DNA of 64,000 nucleotides from Hyphomicrobiales bacterium. Lineage in GTDB: Bacteria; Pseudomonadota; Alphaproteobacteria; Rhizobiales; Rhizobiaceae. The stretch covers positions 1 through 64,000 of the forward strand of contig UCGV01000015.1 in the NCBI GenBank assembly GCA_900471925.1, given 5' to 3'. Each line of letters starts with the position of its first letter. Position 1 is the first letter of the stretch. Position numbers and translations under genes: made by a program. The notes under the pieces were generated by a model. That model saw nothing but the letters and a program-made list of their open reading frames with translations, searched no databases and was not told the DNA's origin. Shown here one piece after another: positions 1 to 10,130 of the stretch.

Positions 1-354
1 GGCAGCCATCTGCCGGGCGGTGATTTCCCGGTTCAGGGTTATGAGGGCGAGGTCACCAAGCTCAAGACCCGTTATCCGTTCCTGACGGAGGCCCATGCCC
101 GCCGGCTCGTCCGCCGCTACGGCACCAGGGCATCTGTCCTTCTCGGCAATGCCCAGAAGACGGAAGACCTCGGCCGGCTGTTCGGATCCGATCTCTACGA
201 GGCCGAGGTGCGATACCTCATCGATCATGAGTGGGCGGTCACCGCTCAGGATGTGCTCTGGCGGAGGACCAAGGCCGGCCTGCACATGACACCACAGCAG
301 ATGCATATTTTGGAGGAGTACATCGCCGCTCTGCCCGCGAAACTCGCAGGCTAG
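1..354 (+). CDS. glpD: Glycerol-3-phosphate dehydrogenase, C-terminal part (5' end outside window)
   Basis: Only the last 117 residues are present; the reading frame is open from base 1 to the TAG at 352. The visible part matches the C-terminal helical domain of aerobic sn-glycerol-3-phosphate dehydrogenase, with features such as LTEAHARRLVRRYGTRA near the start and DHEWAVTAQDVLWRRTKAGL near the end. The enzyme is a membrane-associated flavoprotein that oxidises glycerol 3-phosphate to dihydroxyacetone phosphate and passes electrons to quinone. Position supports the call: it lies 42 bp ahead of the glycerol ABC transporter and in the same direction, so the product of GlpK downstream would be its substrate. 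The FAD-binding N-terminal domain and the usual upstream regulator are not in view. Confidence 0.93.
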   Translation, partial: GSHLPGGDFPVQGYEGEVTKLKTRYPFLTEAHARRLVRRYGTRASVLLGNAQKTEDLGRLFGSDLYEAEVRYLIDHEWAVTAQDVLWRRTKAGLHMTPQQMHILEEYIAALPAKLAG

Positions 355-396
355 GATGGCATGTGGTCCCCGTCTTGAGGAGGCACGGGAACCGGA

Positions 397-1476
397 ATGC
401 TCGAATTGCGCAATGCCGCAAAGATGGTCGGCGGTGAATATCATATTCACCCGACGGATCTGACATTTGAACGGGGATCGCTGAACGTCCTTCTGGGACC
501 GACGCTCTCCGGCAAGACATCGTTGATGCGGCTGATGGCCGGCCTCGATCGGCCGACCAGCGGTTCGGTCTATTTCGACGGAGCCGATGTCACCGGTATC
601 AGGGTGCAGAAGCGCAATGTGGCGATGGTCTATCAGCAGTTCATCAACTATCCGGCCCTCAGCGTCTATGAAAACATCGCCTCGCCGATGCGCATTGCCG
701 GGCGCGATGCCAAGACGATCGATTTTGAGGTGCGCAAGGCAGCCGAGCTTCTGAAGCTCACGCCCTATCTCGATCGAACACCGCTCAATCTCTCCGGTGG
801 CCAGCAGCAGCGCACAGCCCTTGCCCGCGCGCTCGTCAAGAATGCCAGTCTCGTCCTGCTCGACGAACCGCTTGCCAATCTCGACTACAAGCTGCGCGAG
901 GAATTGCGCGAGGAATTGCCGCGCATCTTCGCCCAGTCGGGCGCGATCTTCGTCTATGCGACGACGGAACCCTCCGAAGCGCTCTTGCTCGGCGGCAATA
1001 CGGCAACGCTGAGTGAGGGCCGCATCACGCAATTCGGCAAGACGATTTCCGTCTATCGGCGTCCCGTAGACCTCGTCACCGCCAAGACCTTTGCCGACCC
1101 GCCGCTGAATTTCATCGAGGTGGAGAAGAATGGCGGCATCTTCCGCCATGGGGCTGGCGCCGAGATCATCGTACCGCCGCATCTGGCTGCAACGCCTGAC
1201 GGAGCCGTGACGATCGCCTTCCATCCGCATCATCTGTCGCTCGTGGCCCAGACACCGGCCTCGCCGCGGTTGATCGCGCGCACCCAGATTTCCGAAATTA
1301 CCGGCTCCGAAAGCTTCGTGCATGTCGATTTCAACGGCGTTCGCTGGGTGATGCTGGCGCATGGCATCCATGACATCGATCCCGATACCGAGATCGCCGT
1401 CTTCCTCGACACTCGCCATCTCATGGTCTTCGGGCCGGACGGGCGGGCAATCGCAACCGGTAGCCAGGCGGCATAG
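397..1476 (+). CDS. glpS: Glycerol ABC transporter ATP-binding subunit GlpS
   Basis: This 359-residue ATPase is one of two nucleotide-binding subunits of the rhizobial glycerol importer, and is cytoplasmic at the membrane face. Walker A is GPTLSGKTS at about 34-42, the signature LSGGQQQ at 132-138 and Walker B LVLLDEP near 152-158, followed by a C-terminal MalK-like OB region. One key residue is missing: where related ATPases have the switch histidine (THDQ), this protein reads TTEP at about 189-192. Its partner GlpT has the histidine but lacks the signature, so the pair is asymmetric. The gene starts 42 bp after glpD, preceded by GAGGAGG-like bases, and ends 9 bp before glpT. The glpS name rests on gene order and family resemblance. 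Confidence 0.88.
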   Translation: MLELRNAAKMVGGEYHIHPTDLTFERGSLNVLLGPTLSGKTSLMRLMAGLDRPTSGSVYFDGADVTGIRVQKRNVAMVYQQFINYPALSVYENIASPMRIAGRDAKTIDFEVRKAAELLKLTPYLDRTPLNLSGGQQQRTALARALVKNASLVLLDEPLANLDYKLREELREELPRIFAQSGAIFVYATTEPSEALLLGGNTATLSEGRITQFGKTISVYRRPVDLVTAKTFADPPLNFIEVEKNGGIFRHGAGAEIIVPPHLAATPDGAVTIAFHPHHLSLVAQTPASPRLIARTQISEITGSESFVHVDFNGVRWVMLAHGIHDIDPDTEIAVFLDTRHLMVFGPDGRAIATGSQAA

Positions 1477-1485
1477 GAGGTTTCA

Positions 1486-2556
1486 ATGGCACGCATCACG
1501 CTCGACCATATCCGCCATGCCTACGGCCCTAACCCGAAATCCGACAAGGATTATGCGCTGAAGGAAGTTGATCACGAATGGACCGATGGCGGCGCCTATG
1601 CGCTGCTCGGGCCTTCCGGCTGCGGAAAGACCACGCTGCTCAACATCATTTCCGGCCTGCTGCAGCCCTCGCACGGGCGCATCCTCTTCGACGGCCGGGA
1701 TGTCACCGATCTTTCGACGCAGGCGCGCAACATCGCCCAGGTCTTCCAGTTCCCGGTCATCTACGACACGATGACCGTCTACGACAATCTCGCCTTTCCG
1801 CTCAGAAACCGCGGCGTCGCCGAGCCGGAAGTCGATCGGCGCGTGCGTGAAATCCTCGAGATGATCGATCTTACCGATTGGGCCAGACGCAAGGCGCAAC
1901 GCCTGACCGCCGACCAGAAGCAGAAGATCTCGCTCGGCCGCGGCCTCGTGCGCAACGACGTCAACGCCATCCTGTTCGACGAGCCGTTGACCGTCATCGA
2001 CCCGCACATGAAATGGGTACTGCGCTCGCAGCTGAAGCGGCTGCACAAGCAGTTCGGCTTCACCATGGTTTACGTCACCCATGACCAGACGGAAGCGCTG
2101 ACCTTCGCCGAGAAAGTCGTCGTCATGTACGAGGGCGAGATCGTGCAGATTGGCACCCCGGCCGAGCTTTTCGAGCGGCCGAGCCACACCTTCGTCGGCT
2201 ATTTCATCGGCTCGCCCGGCATGAACGTCATGCCCGCCAGGGTCACGGGTTCCAGCGTCAGCGTCGGCGACGAGACCATCAATCTCGACTATGCGCCCGA
2301 CACGTCGAAGGCGGCCAAGGTCGAGCTCGGCATCCGCCCTGAATTCGTAAGCCTTGGCCGTGACGGCATGCCGGTATCGATCTCAAAGGTCGAGGATATC
2401 GGCCGTCAGAAGATCGTGCGCGCCCGCTTTGCCGGCCAGCCGCTGGCGATCGTCGTGTCGGAGGATGCCGAGATCCCGGAAGATGCGCGGGTGCGTTTCG
2501 ATCCCGCGGCAATCAGCATTTACGCCGATTCCTGGCGTGTCGGCAGGGAGGCCTGA
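1486..2556 (+). CDS. glpT: Glycerol ABC transporter ATP-binding subunit GlpT
   Basis: This is the second nucleotide-binding subunit of the glycerol importer, 356 residues. Walker A GPSGCGKTT is intact at 42-50, Walker B ILFDEP at 162-167, and the switch histidine lies in YVTHDQTEAL (H199). The ABC signature is degenerate: the position of LSGGQ reads LTADQ (140-144), and the D-loop is VIDPH in place of the usual NLD. It should therefore bind ATP productively only against the intact signature of GlpS. The C-terminal 110 residues form the regulatory OB-type region seen in MalK-like ATPases. Its start follows TAGGAGG by 7 bp. This glpT is unrelated to the E. coli glycerol-3-phosphate antiporter of the same name. 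Confidence 0.88.
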   Translation: MARITLDHIRHAYGPNPKSDKDYALKEVDHEWTDGGAYALLGPSGCGKTTLLNIISGLLQPSHGRILFDGRDVTDLSTQARNIAQVFQFPVIYDTMTVYDNLAFPLRNRGVAEPEVDRRVREILEMIDLTDWARRKAQRLTADQKQKISLGRGLVRNDVNAILFDEPLTVIDPHMKWVLRSQLKRLHKQFGFTMVYVTHDQTEALTFAEKVVVMYEGEIVQIGTPAELFERPSHTFVGYFIGSPGMNVMPARVTGSSVSVGDETINLDYAPDTSKAAKVELGIRPEFVSLGRDGMPVSISKVEDIGRQKIVRARFAGQPLAIVVSEDAEIPEDARVRFDPAAISIYADSWRVGREA

Positions 2557-2560
2557 AACC

Positions 2561-3427
2561 ATGGAAAAGACCTGGAACAACAAGGCCTGGTTTCTGGTTC
2601 TGCCGGTCCTGGTGCTCGTCGCCTTCTCGGCTGTCATTCCGCTGATGACGGTCGTCAACTATTCGGTGCAGGATACGTTCGGCAATAACGAGTTCTTCTG
2701 GGCCGGCACCGACTGGTTCGTGCAGACGCTCGAGTCGGATCGTTTCTGGGAAGCCCTGCAGCGCAATCTGCTTTTCTCGCTCATCATCCTGGCACTCGAA
2801 ATTCCGCTCGGCATTTTCATCGCGCTCAACATGCCGAAGAAGGGCATCGGCGTTCCCGTCTGCCTCGTCCTGATGGCACTGCCGCTGCTGATCCCCTGGA
2901 ACGTCGTCGGCACCATCTGGCAGGTCTTCGGCCGCGTCGATATCGGCCTGCTCGGCCATACGCTCGAAGCGATCGGCCTCGATTATAATTACGTGCGCGA
3001 TCCGCTCGATGCCTGGATCACCATCATCGTCATGGATGTCTGGCACTGGACGAGCCTCGTCGTGCTGCTCTGCTATGCCGGCCTCGTCTCGATCCCGGAT
3101 GCCTATTATCAAGCCGCCAAGATCGACGGCGCCTCGCGCTGGTCGGTCTTCCGATACATCCAGCTGCCGAAGATGAAGCGCGTGCTTTTGATCGCCGTGC
3201 TCCTGCGCTTCATGGACAGTTTCATGATCTATACCGAACCCTTCGTCGTTACCGGTGGCGGGCCGGGCAACTCGACCACCTTCCTGTCGATCGACCTTGT
3301 GAAGATGGCCGTCGGCCAGTTCGACCTCGGGCCTGCGGCCGCCATGTCGATCATCTACTTCCTGATCATCCTGCTGCTCTCATGGATCTTCTACACGGTC
3401 ATGACCAGCAGCGACGCAAACACGTGA
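2561..3427 (+). CDS. glpP: Glycerol ABC transporter permease GlpP
   Basis: A 288-residue inner-membrane permease of the MalF/UgpA type. The first hydrophobic segment is at about residues 7-27 and six segments are likely. The cytoplasmic EAA loop reads DAYYQAAKIDGASRWSVF and should dock onto the GlpS/GlpT ATPases. The upstream frame is open to 2354, but that extension overlaps the glpT coding sequence in another frame. ATG at 2561, four bases after the glpT stop and with GGGAGG upstream inside glpT, gives a normal permease N-terminus. The gene is translationally close to both neighbours and belongs to the glpSTPQUV operon. Confidence 0.88.
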   Translation: MEKTWNNKAWFLVLPVLVLVAFSAVIPLMTVVNYSVQDTFGNNEFFWAGTDWFVQTLESDRFWEALQRNLLFSLIILALEIPLGIFIALNMPKKGIGVPVCLVLMALPLLIPWNVVGTIWQVFGRVDIGLLGHTLEAIGLDYNYVRDPLDAWITIIVMDVWHWTSLVVLLCYAGLVSIPDAYYQAAKIDGASRWSVFRYIQLPKMKRVLLIAVLLRFMDSFMIYTEPFVVTGGGPGNSTTFLSIDLVKMAVGQFDLGPAAAMSIIYFLIILLLSWIFYTVMTSSDANT

Positions 3428-3441
3428 GAAAGGAGAGATCG

Positions 3442-4269
3442 ATGGTTTCGACAATGAAATACAAGCCTGCCGGAAACCTCTCCTGGGTGGTGACGACGGT
3501 CTACATTCTGTTCCTGCTCCTGCCGATCTACTGGCTGGTCAACATGAGCTTCAAGGAAAACGCCGAAATCACCGGTGCCTTCTCGCTCTGGCCGCAGAAT
3601 CCGACGATCAGGAATTATGCCGTCATCTTCACCGATCCGTCCTGGTATAATGGCTATATCAACTCGATCATCTATGTGGCGATGAACACGGCCATCTCCG
3701 TGCTCGCCGCACTCCCGGCCGCCTACGCTTTCTCGCGCTATCGCTTCCTTGGCGACAAGCACCTGTTCTTCTGGCTCCTGACCAACCGCATGGCGCCACC
3801 GGCCGTCTTCGCGCTGCCCTTCTTCCAGCTCTATTCGGCCTTTGGCCTGATCGACACGCATATTGCCGTCGCCCTTGCCCATTGCCTGTTCAACGTGCCC
3901 CTCGCCGTCTGGATCCTCGAAGGCTTCATGTCGGGCGTGCCGAAGGAGATCGACGAGACCGCCTATATCGATGGCTATTCCTTCCCGCGCTTCTTCGTGA
4001 AGATCTTCATGCCGCTGATTGCAAGCGGCGTCGGTGTCGCCGCCTTCTTCTGCTTCATGTTTTCATGGGTGGAACTGCTGCTGGCCCGCACGCTGACGAC
4101 AACGGCGGCAAAGCCGATCTCGGCGATCATGACACGCACGGTCTCGGCGGCCGGCATGGATTGGGGCGTGCTGGCGGCAGCCGGCGTGCTCACCATCATT
4201 CCGGGCGCGCTCGTCATCTATTTCGTCCGTAACTACATCGCCAAGGGCTTTGCCCTGGGCCGCGTCTGA
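3442..4269 (+). CDS. glpQ: Glycerol ABC transporter permease GlpQ
   Basis: Second permease of the glycerol importer, 275 residues, MalG/UgpE type with about six membrane segments, the first at roughly residues 14-34. The EAA loop reads EIDETAYIDGYSFPRFFVKI, the coupling helix for the ATPase pair. ATG at 3442 is preceded by AAGGAGAG at 3430-3437, a good ribosome-binding site, so this start is preferred over the longer open frame from 3382, which would run back into glpP. It lies 14 bp after glpP and 12 bp before glpU. This product is a channel subunit and not a glycerophosphodiesterase, despite the shared name with E. coli glpQ. Confidence 0.87.
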   Translation: MVSTMKYKPAGNLSWVVTTVYILFLLLPIYWLVNMSFKENAEITGAFSLWPQNPTIRNYAVIFTDPSWYNGYINSIIYVAMNTAISVLAALPAAYAFSRYRFLGDKHLFFWLLTNRMAPPAVFALPFFQLYSAFGLIDTHIAVALAHCLFNVPLAVWILEGFMSGVPKEIDETAYIDGYSFPRFFVKIFMPLIASGVGVAAFFCFMFSWVELLLARTLTTTAAKPISAIMTRTVSAAGMDWGVLAAAGVLTIIPGALVIYFVRNYIAKGFALGRV

Positions 4270-4281
4270 GGAGATCAGGAG

Positions 4282-4563
4282 ATGAGCTTTTCATGGATGG
4301 CCTGGACGCTGCCGACGGCACTGTTCTTCCTGACGATCCTGACGCTGCTGATTGCCATGAGCGTCTGGGAATATTTTTCGCCGGGGGGCGCGCCGCGCGT
4401 TGGCTTGCTTCGGTTCGAGACGACGCGCGGCGACAGGCTCTTCATCTCGCTGCTCGGGGCAGCGTTCATTCATCTCGCATGGCTGGGTCTTGTCGGGCCC
4501 AACCTGTGGTGGGCTCTTGGCATCGCAGTGATCTACGCCATCGGCGTGTTTCGCTACGTGTGA
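4282..4563 (+). CDS. glpU: Small membrane protein GlpU (DUF2160 family)
   Basis: A 93-residue very hydrophobic protein with two to three membrane segments (about 5-25, 55-72 and 73-91) and a short charged loop between the first and second. It matches the DUF2160 family, whose members sit almost always in this operon position between the glycerol permeases and the binding protein. The start follows GGAGATCAGGAG, so translation should be efficient. Its molecular role is not established. An accessory part of the transporter membrane complex is the natural inference, and glpU is listed as part of the R. leguminosarum glycerol transport operon. Confidence 0.82.
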   Translation: MSFSWMAWTLPTALFFLTILTLLIAMSVWEYFSPGGAPRVGLLRFETTRGDRLFISLLGAAFIHLAWLGLVGPNLWWALGIAVIYAIGVFRYV

Positions 4564-4642
4564 TGCCAAGGTGATACGGATGGCCGGGGGTACTGGCCGC
4601 CTGAGACGTAAGGACTGCAATCGCTAAACCTGGGAGGATATT

Positions 4643-6373
<1,731 letters not shown>

Positions 6374-6381
6374 GCGTCACC

Positions 6382-6405
6382 GGCCGGGCGCGACAGCGCC
6401 CGGCC
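6382..6405 (+). terminator. GC-rich hairpin between glpV and glpK
   Basis: Arms GGCCGGGCGC (6382-6391) and GCGCCCGGCC (6396-6405) pair perfectly around a GACA loop, starting 8 bases after the glpV stop. The following bases ATTCCAAATTTTCC are T-rich but not a clean T run, so it may act as a partial terminator or as a 3' mRNA stabiliser of the glpSTPQUV message. glpK then either depends on read-through or has its own promoter in 6406-6486. Confidence 0.7.
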
Positions 6406-6486
6406 ATTCCAAATTTTCCAACGATAAAAACGGGGACACGGCTGCCGTTCCGGCGGAACGATGGCTGCTGCGCGGAAAGTAAAATC

Positions 6487-7983
6487 ATGAGCGGCCATAT
6501 CCTTGCCATCGACCAGGGCACGACTTCGTCACGATCGATTGTTTTCGACGCTGATATGCGGATCGTCGCCTCCGCCCAGACAGAGATTACTCAGCATTTC
6601 CCGCAGGTGGGCTGGGTAGAGCACGATGCCAACGAAATCTGGGAGACTGTGCTTTCGACGGCGCGTGATGCCTTGGCAAAGAGCGGCGTGGCGCCCGGCG
6701 AGATCGCCGCGATCGGCATCACCAACCAGCGCGAAACAACTGTTGTCTGGGACAGGGCCACGGGGCTGCCGCTCCACCGGGCGATCGTCTGGCAAGATCG
6801 CCGCACAGCGGAAATGTGCGATCGCCTGAAGGTGGACGGATACGAAAAACTTTTCACCGCCAAGACCGGCCTGCTGCTCGACCCCTATTTCTCCGGCACG
6901 AAACTGCGTTGGCTCCTCGACAATGTCGAAGGACTGCGCGCCCGGGCCGATGCCGGTGAGGTCTGTTTCGGCACGATCGATAGCTGGCTCATCTTCAAGC
7001 TTACAGGCGCCCGCGCGCATGTGACGGACGCAACCAATGCCTCGCGCACTCTTCTCTACAATATTGCCGAGAATTATTGGGACGACGAACTCCTCAGGGT
7101 CCTCCACATCCCCCGCGCACTTCTGCCGGAGGTAAAGGACAGTGCTGATGATTTCGGCACGGTCGATCCCGGCATTTTCGGCGCTTCCATCCCGATCCTC
7201 GGCGTGGCCGGCGACCAGCAGGCTGCGACGATTGGCAATGCCTGTTTTGAGCCGGGCATGGTGAAGTCGACCTATGGCACCGGCTGTTTCGCACTCCTGA
7301 ACACCGGCGATGACCGCGTGCGCTCGAAGAACCGCCTGCTGACGACCATTGCCTATCGCCTTGATGGCCGAACGACCTATGCGCTTGAGGGATCGATCTT
7401 CATTGCGGGTGCGGCCGTGCAATGGCTGCGCGACGGGCTCGGTATCATCGATAAGGCATCGGAAACCGGGGCATTGGCCGACAGGGCCGATCCGCAGCAA
7501 CGGGTCTATATCGTGCCCGCCTTCACCGGCCTTGGCGCTCCGTACTGGGACCCTGAGGCGCGCGGCGCGATCTTCGGGCTGACACGCAACAGCGGTCCCG
7601 CCGAACTCGCCCGCGCTGTGCTGGAATCCGTCGCCTATCAGACGCTCGATCTTCTCGTTGCCATGAGAAGCGATTGGGGCGACCACCCGATCGAGACTGT
7701 ACTGCGCGTCGATGGCGGCATGTCCGCTTCCGAATGGACGATGCAGCATCTCGCCAATATTCTCTCAAGCCCCGTCGATCGGGCGGCGACGCTGGAGACG
7801 ACAGCCCTGGGTGCGGCCTGGCTTGCCGGATCGAAAGCCGGCGTCTGGCCGGGACAGGATGAATTTGCCCGCGGCTGGGCCCGCGACCGCAGCTTCGAGC
7901 CCGCCATGATCGAGACCGACCGGCAGGCGAGAATTGTCGGCTGGCGCAACGCGATTGCGCGAACACTCAGCACGGTGACCTGA
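6487..7983 (+). CDS. glpK: Glycerol kinase
   Basis: A 498-residue FGGY-family kinase that phosphorylates glycerol to sn-glycerol 3-phosphate with ATP, trapping the imported sugar alcohol and feeding GlpD. Family marks are DQGTTSSRSIVFD at 9-21, NQRETTVVWD near 80-90, the substrate-binding WQDRRTAEMC, the glycine-rich STYGTGCFALLNTG near 260, and GLGAPYWDPEARG near 345. Length is exactly that of the family. Start at ATG 6487, after weak ribosome-binding bases (GGAAAG). It is last in the glp group and converges on the apiose operon, with a hairpin terminator between them. Confidence 0.95.
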   Translation: MSGHILAIDQGTTSSRSIVFDADMRIVASAQTEITQHFPQVGWVEHDANEIWETVLSTARDALAKSGVAPGEIAAIGITNQRETTVVWDRATGLPLHRAIVWQDRRTAEMCDRLKVDGYEKLFTAKTGLLLDPYFSGTKLRWLLDNVEGLRARADAGEVCFGTIDSWLIFKLTGARAHVTDATNASRTLLYNIAENYWDDELLRVLHIPRALLPEVKDSADDFGTVDPGIFGASIPILGVAGDQQAATIGNACFEPGMVKSTYGTGCFALLNTGDDRVRSKNRLLTTIAYRLDGRTTYALEGSIFIAGAAVQWLRDGLGIIDKASETGALADRADPQQRVYIVPAFTGLGAPYWDPEARGAIFGLTRNSGPAELARAVLESVAYQTLDLLVAMRSDWGDHPIETVLRVDGGMSASEWTMQHLANILSSPVDRAATLETTALGAAWLAGSKAGVWPGQDEFARGWARDRSFEPAMIETDRQARIVGWRNAIARTLSTVT

Positions 7984-8010
7984 CTGGGGGCGGATCACCA
8001 CCGTGAAAAA

Positions 8011-8037
8011 AGCCGGGCGGTGTCAGGCCGCCCGGCT
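8011..8037. terminator. Bidirectional terminator between glpK and apnL
   Basis: AGCCGGGCGG (8011-8020) and CCGCCCGGCT (8028-8037) form a perfect 10-bp stem with a 7-base loop. On the minus strand the stem is followed by a run of T (the AAAAAA on the plus strand at 8006-8011), so it is a classic intrinsic terminator for the long minus-strand operon. On the plus strand, downstream of glpK, it is followed by the weaker TGTCTGTCTT. It lies 27 bp after the glpK stop and 245 bp after the apnL stop. The stretch 8038-8282 holds no gene that I can support. Confidence 0.8.
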
Positions 8038-8282
8038 TGTCTGTCTTGAAGCGTGTCGCGATGTTTCAGATAGGATTGCCACGCTTTAAGTTATTGTTTT
8101 CGTATGTCTTTATCGCAGAGCCGCCGCGCACTTTTTCGCGATGATGGGGCGGCGAACATTTCTTCAGCGAAGGGAGATTTTACGGCGCATCGGTGGATAT
8201 TGCCGGCCTGGCGGCGCAAAAACACGGTTACGCCAGCAGCAAGCGGCGAACCCGCTGGCTGACTAGAGTAGGGTGCGCCTCA

Positions 8283-10130
8283 TCAAGCTGTAAGGCGGAG
8301 CGCTATCGTGGCGAAGGCGTCGAGCTTGACGCTTCCGTTCGGCGAAGCGGACGGGAAAGCGGTGATATCGATGCTTTTGTCGTTCGGCGTCAGGTTGACG
8401 GCATAAAGCGTCGAGCCTGACCTGAATGCCAAGACCTCGGAAGGTCGCGAAGATGTGCAGCCGCTCCAGCCCGATCCGGCAAGGCCGGAGAGCAATTTGA
8501 CGGTGTTGAAAAGCGGTCGTCTGCCGCCAGCGTCCGTCGGCTCTGCTTGACCGGCAATCAGGCCGAAGGGGCCGGTGAGGGCCGAGAGCGTCAGGCATTC
8601 GAGATTGGCGTCGAGCACGCGGATCGCATAGCCGAGCGCGAAGGCCTCGGCGAAACGGCCGTTGTGGCGCGGGTCGCGATTTGCCATCGAGATACGGCCG
8701 CCGGCGGGATTGTCCATCGTGCGGCTGCCATAGGGGTTCTGGCGCATCGGAATGGTTGAGGGACCGATCCGGTAGGGCTTGTCGCCATAGATGGCGTGCA
8801 CCGAACCGGTGATGAAAGGCAGCGCCTCCAGCGTCTGCATGACGCTGAGATCATCGGCGGCATGCACGATCGGGTTGGTGCAGTGACTGACGAAGCCGAG
8901 ACGATCGGCAGGCACGCGTTTGCGGTTGAGTTCCGTGAAGTAGCTCAGCATACCGCCGCCGATGCGAATGCCGCCAAAAGCGCCGTGGGCGGCCGCATAG
9001 ACGTCTTCGAGCGGTGGGCATTCCGGCCATTTGCTGCCGGGCGGTGTCGATTGCCGGTCGACGGAGGGCGAAATCAGGATGGCGTCCGGACGAAAGCCTG
9101 CCGTCTGCATCTGCCTTGCGATTTCAGCCGTCTCGATATCCGGCCTTTGCTTGCAGGGCAGGGCGATTTCCAGCGTCGAGCGGCCGCTGTTGATGGCGGC
9201 AAGTGTCGCGAAATCCTTCAGCGCCTGCGTATCGTGCCCGGCACCCGGGTCGAAGTGGAAGAGCAGTTCCTGTGGTGCGATCTCGGAGAGCAGGTCGCGC
9301 GCCGCGAGCACTGCCCCTGCCTCCTCCGGCGTGACGATCAGGCCGATGGCTGGCATGGTTCCGTGGCGCTCGTCTGGCTCCAGCCGGACGATGTGGTCAA
9401 CTCTCTCCGTCGCCTTCGTCTGCCCGCTTCCGCTATCGTGGATCGAAAGCGCAATCTTCTGCCGTACCGGGTCATGCGCGGCGATCCGGTAGGGCCAAGG
9501 CAGCGCCAGTGGGCGCACATAGGTTTTATAGGAGGCGTCCGACCAGTTGCGCTGGTCTTCCATCTCGAACGTATCACCTTCCATGCGGCATTCGGCCGAA
9601 ACGCCCGTAGCCACCCGATGGGTGATCGCCCGCATGTCCTTGAACGGCTGCCAGGGTTCGATCTGCTCAGGAAAACGCGTCTCGATGATGCGGCCATCGA
9701 CATGCTCGACCTTTGCCGGATGTCCAGCAATGCCGACGATCGGATGCAGGATGCAGAAGCCGCAGCGATTGGTCTCGAAACCGGTCGACGAGAGCGCTCC
9801 GGCCTCGAATGTCAGCGCCTGTTCGGTTCCTGCAATATGCACGGAAATGGCAAGGCTCGTGTCCTCTGGCCCTCTGCAACGGGCGATATAGCGGACGGAA
9901 AAACTATCCTCGCCCTGCTCGACCCAAAGGTCTTCGATCGCGGGACTATAGGTGCCCCAGTCGCGGTCGCGCACCAGATAGGAGATGGCCCGCAACACTT
10001 CCACACCGTCGTAACGGATCGTGCGCAGATTGCCGTTGGCGAGATCTGCCGAGAGACGCCCGGCAGTCAGGTGGAGCGGATGCTCTTCGGCCTCATGCGT
10101 GCCGTAGAGGGCGAAGGCGTCCCCGGTCAT
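8283..10130 (-). CDS. apnL: D-apionate lactonase (probable)
   Basis: A 615-residue protein without a signal peptide or membrane segment. I recognise it mainly from context: it lies immediately after the apiose dehydrogenase gene, overlapping by 4 bases, and is the right size for the large D-apionolactonase described in rhizobial apiose pathways. The reaction opens D-apionolactone to D-apionate. Recognisable patches are GDAFALYGTHEAEEHPLHL at the N-terminus, LRTIRYDGVEVLRAISYLVR near residue 36, and a central TIM-barrel-like region with glycosidase character (GGIRIGGGMLSYFTELNRKR near residue 395). It is last in the minus-strand operon and is followed by an intrinsic terminator. Homology alone would give only an uncharacterised protein; operon logic supplies the function. 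Confidence 0.72.
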   Translation of the reverse strand: MTGDAFALYGTHEAEEHPLHLTAGRLSADLANGNLRTIRYDGVEVLRAISYLVRDRDWGTYSPAIEDLWVEQGEDSFSVRYIARCRGPEDTSLAISVHIAGTEQALTFEAGALSSTGFETNRCGFCILHPIVGIAGHPAKVEHVDGRIIETRFPEQIEPWQPFKDMRAITHRVATGVSAECRMEGDTFEMEDQRNWSDASYKTYVRPLALPWPYRIAAHDPVRQKIALSIHDSGSGQTKATERVDHIVRLEPDERHGTMPAIGLIVTPEEAGAVLAARDLLSEIAPQELLFHFDPGAGHDTQALKDFATLAAINSGRSTLEIALPCKQRPDIETAEIARQMQTAGFRPDAILISPSVDRQSTPPGSKWPECPPLEDVYAAAHGAFGGIRIGGGMLSYFTELNRKRVPADRLGFVSHCTNPIVHAADDLSVMQTLEALPFITGSVHAIYGDKPYRIGPSTIPMRQNPYGSRTMDNPAGGRISMANRDPRHNGRFAEAFALGYAIRVLDANLECLTLSALTGPFGLIAGQAEPTDAGGRRPLFNTVKLLSGLAGSGWSGCTSSRPSEVLAFRSGSTLYAVNLTPNDKSIDITAFPSASPNGSVKLDAFATIALRLTA

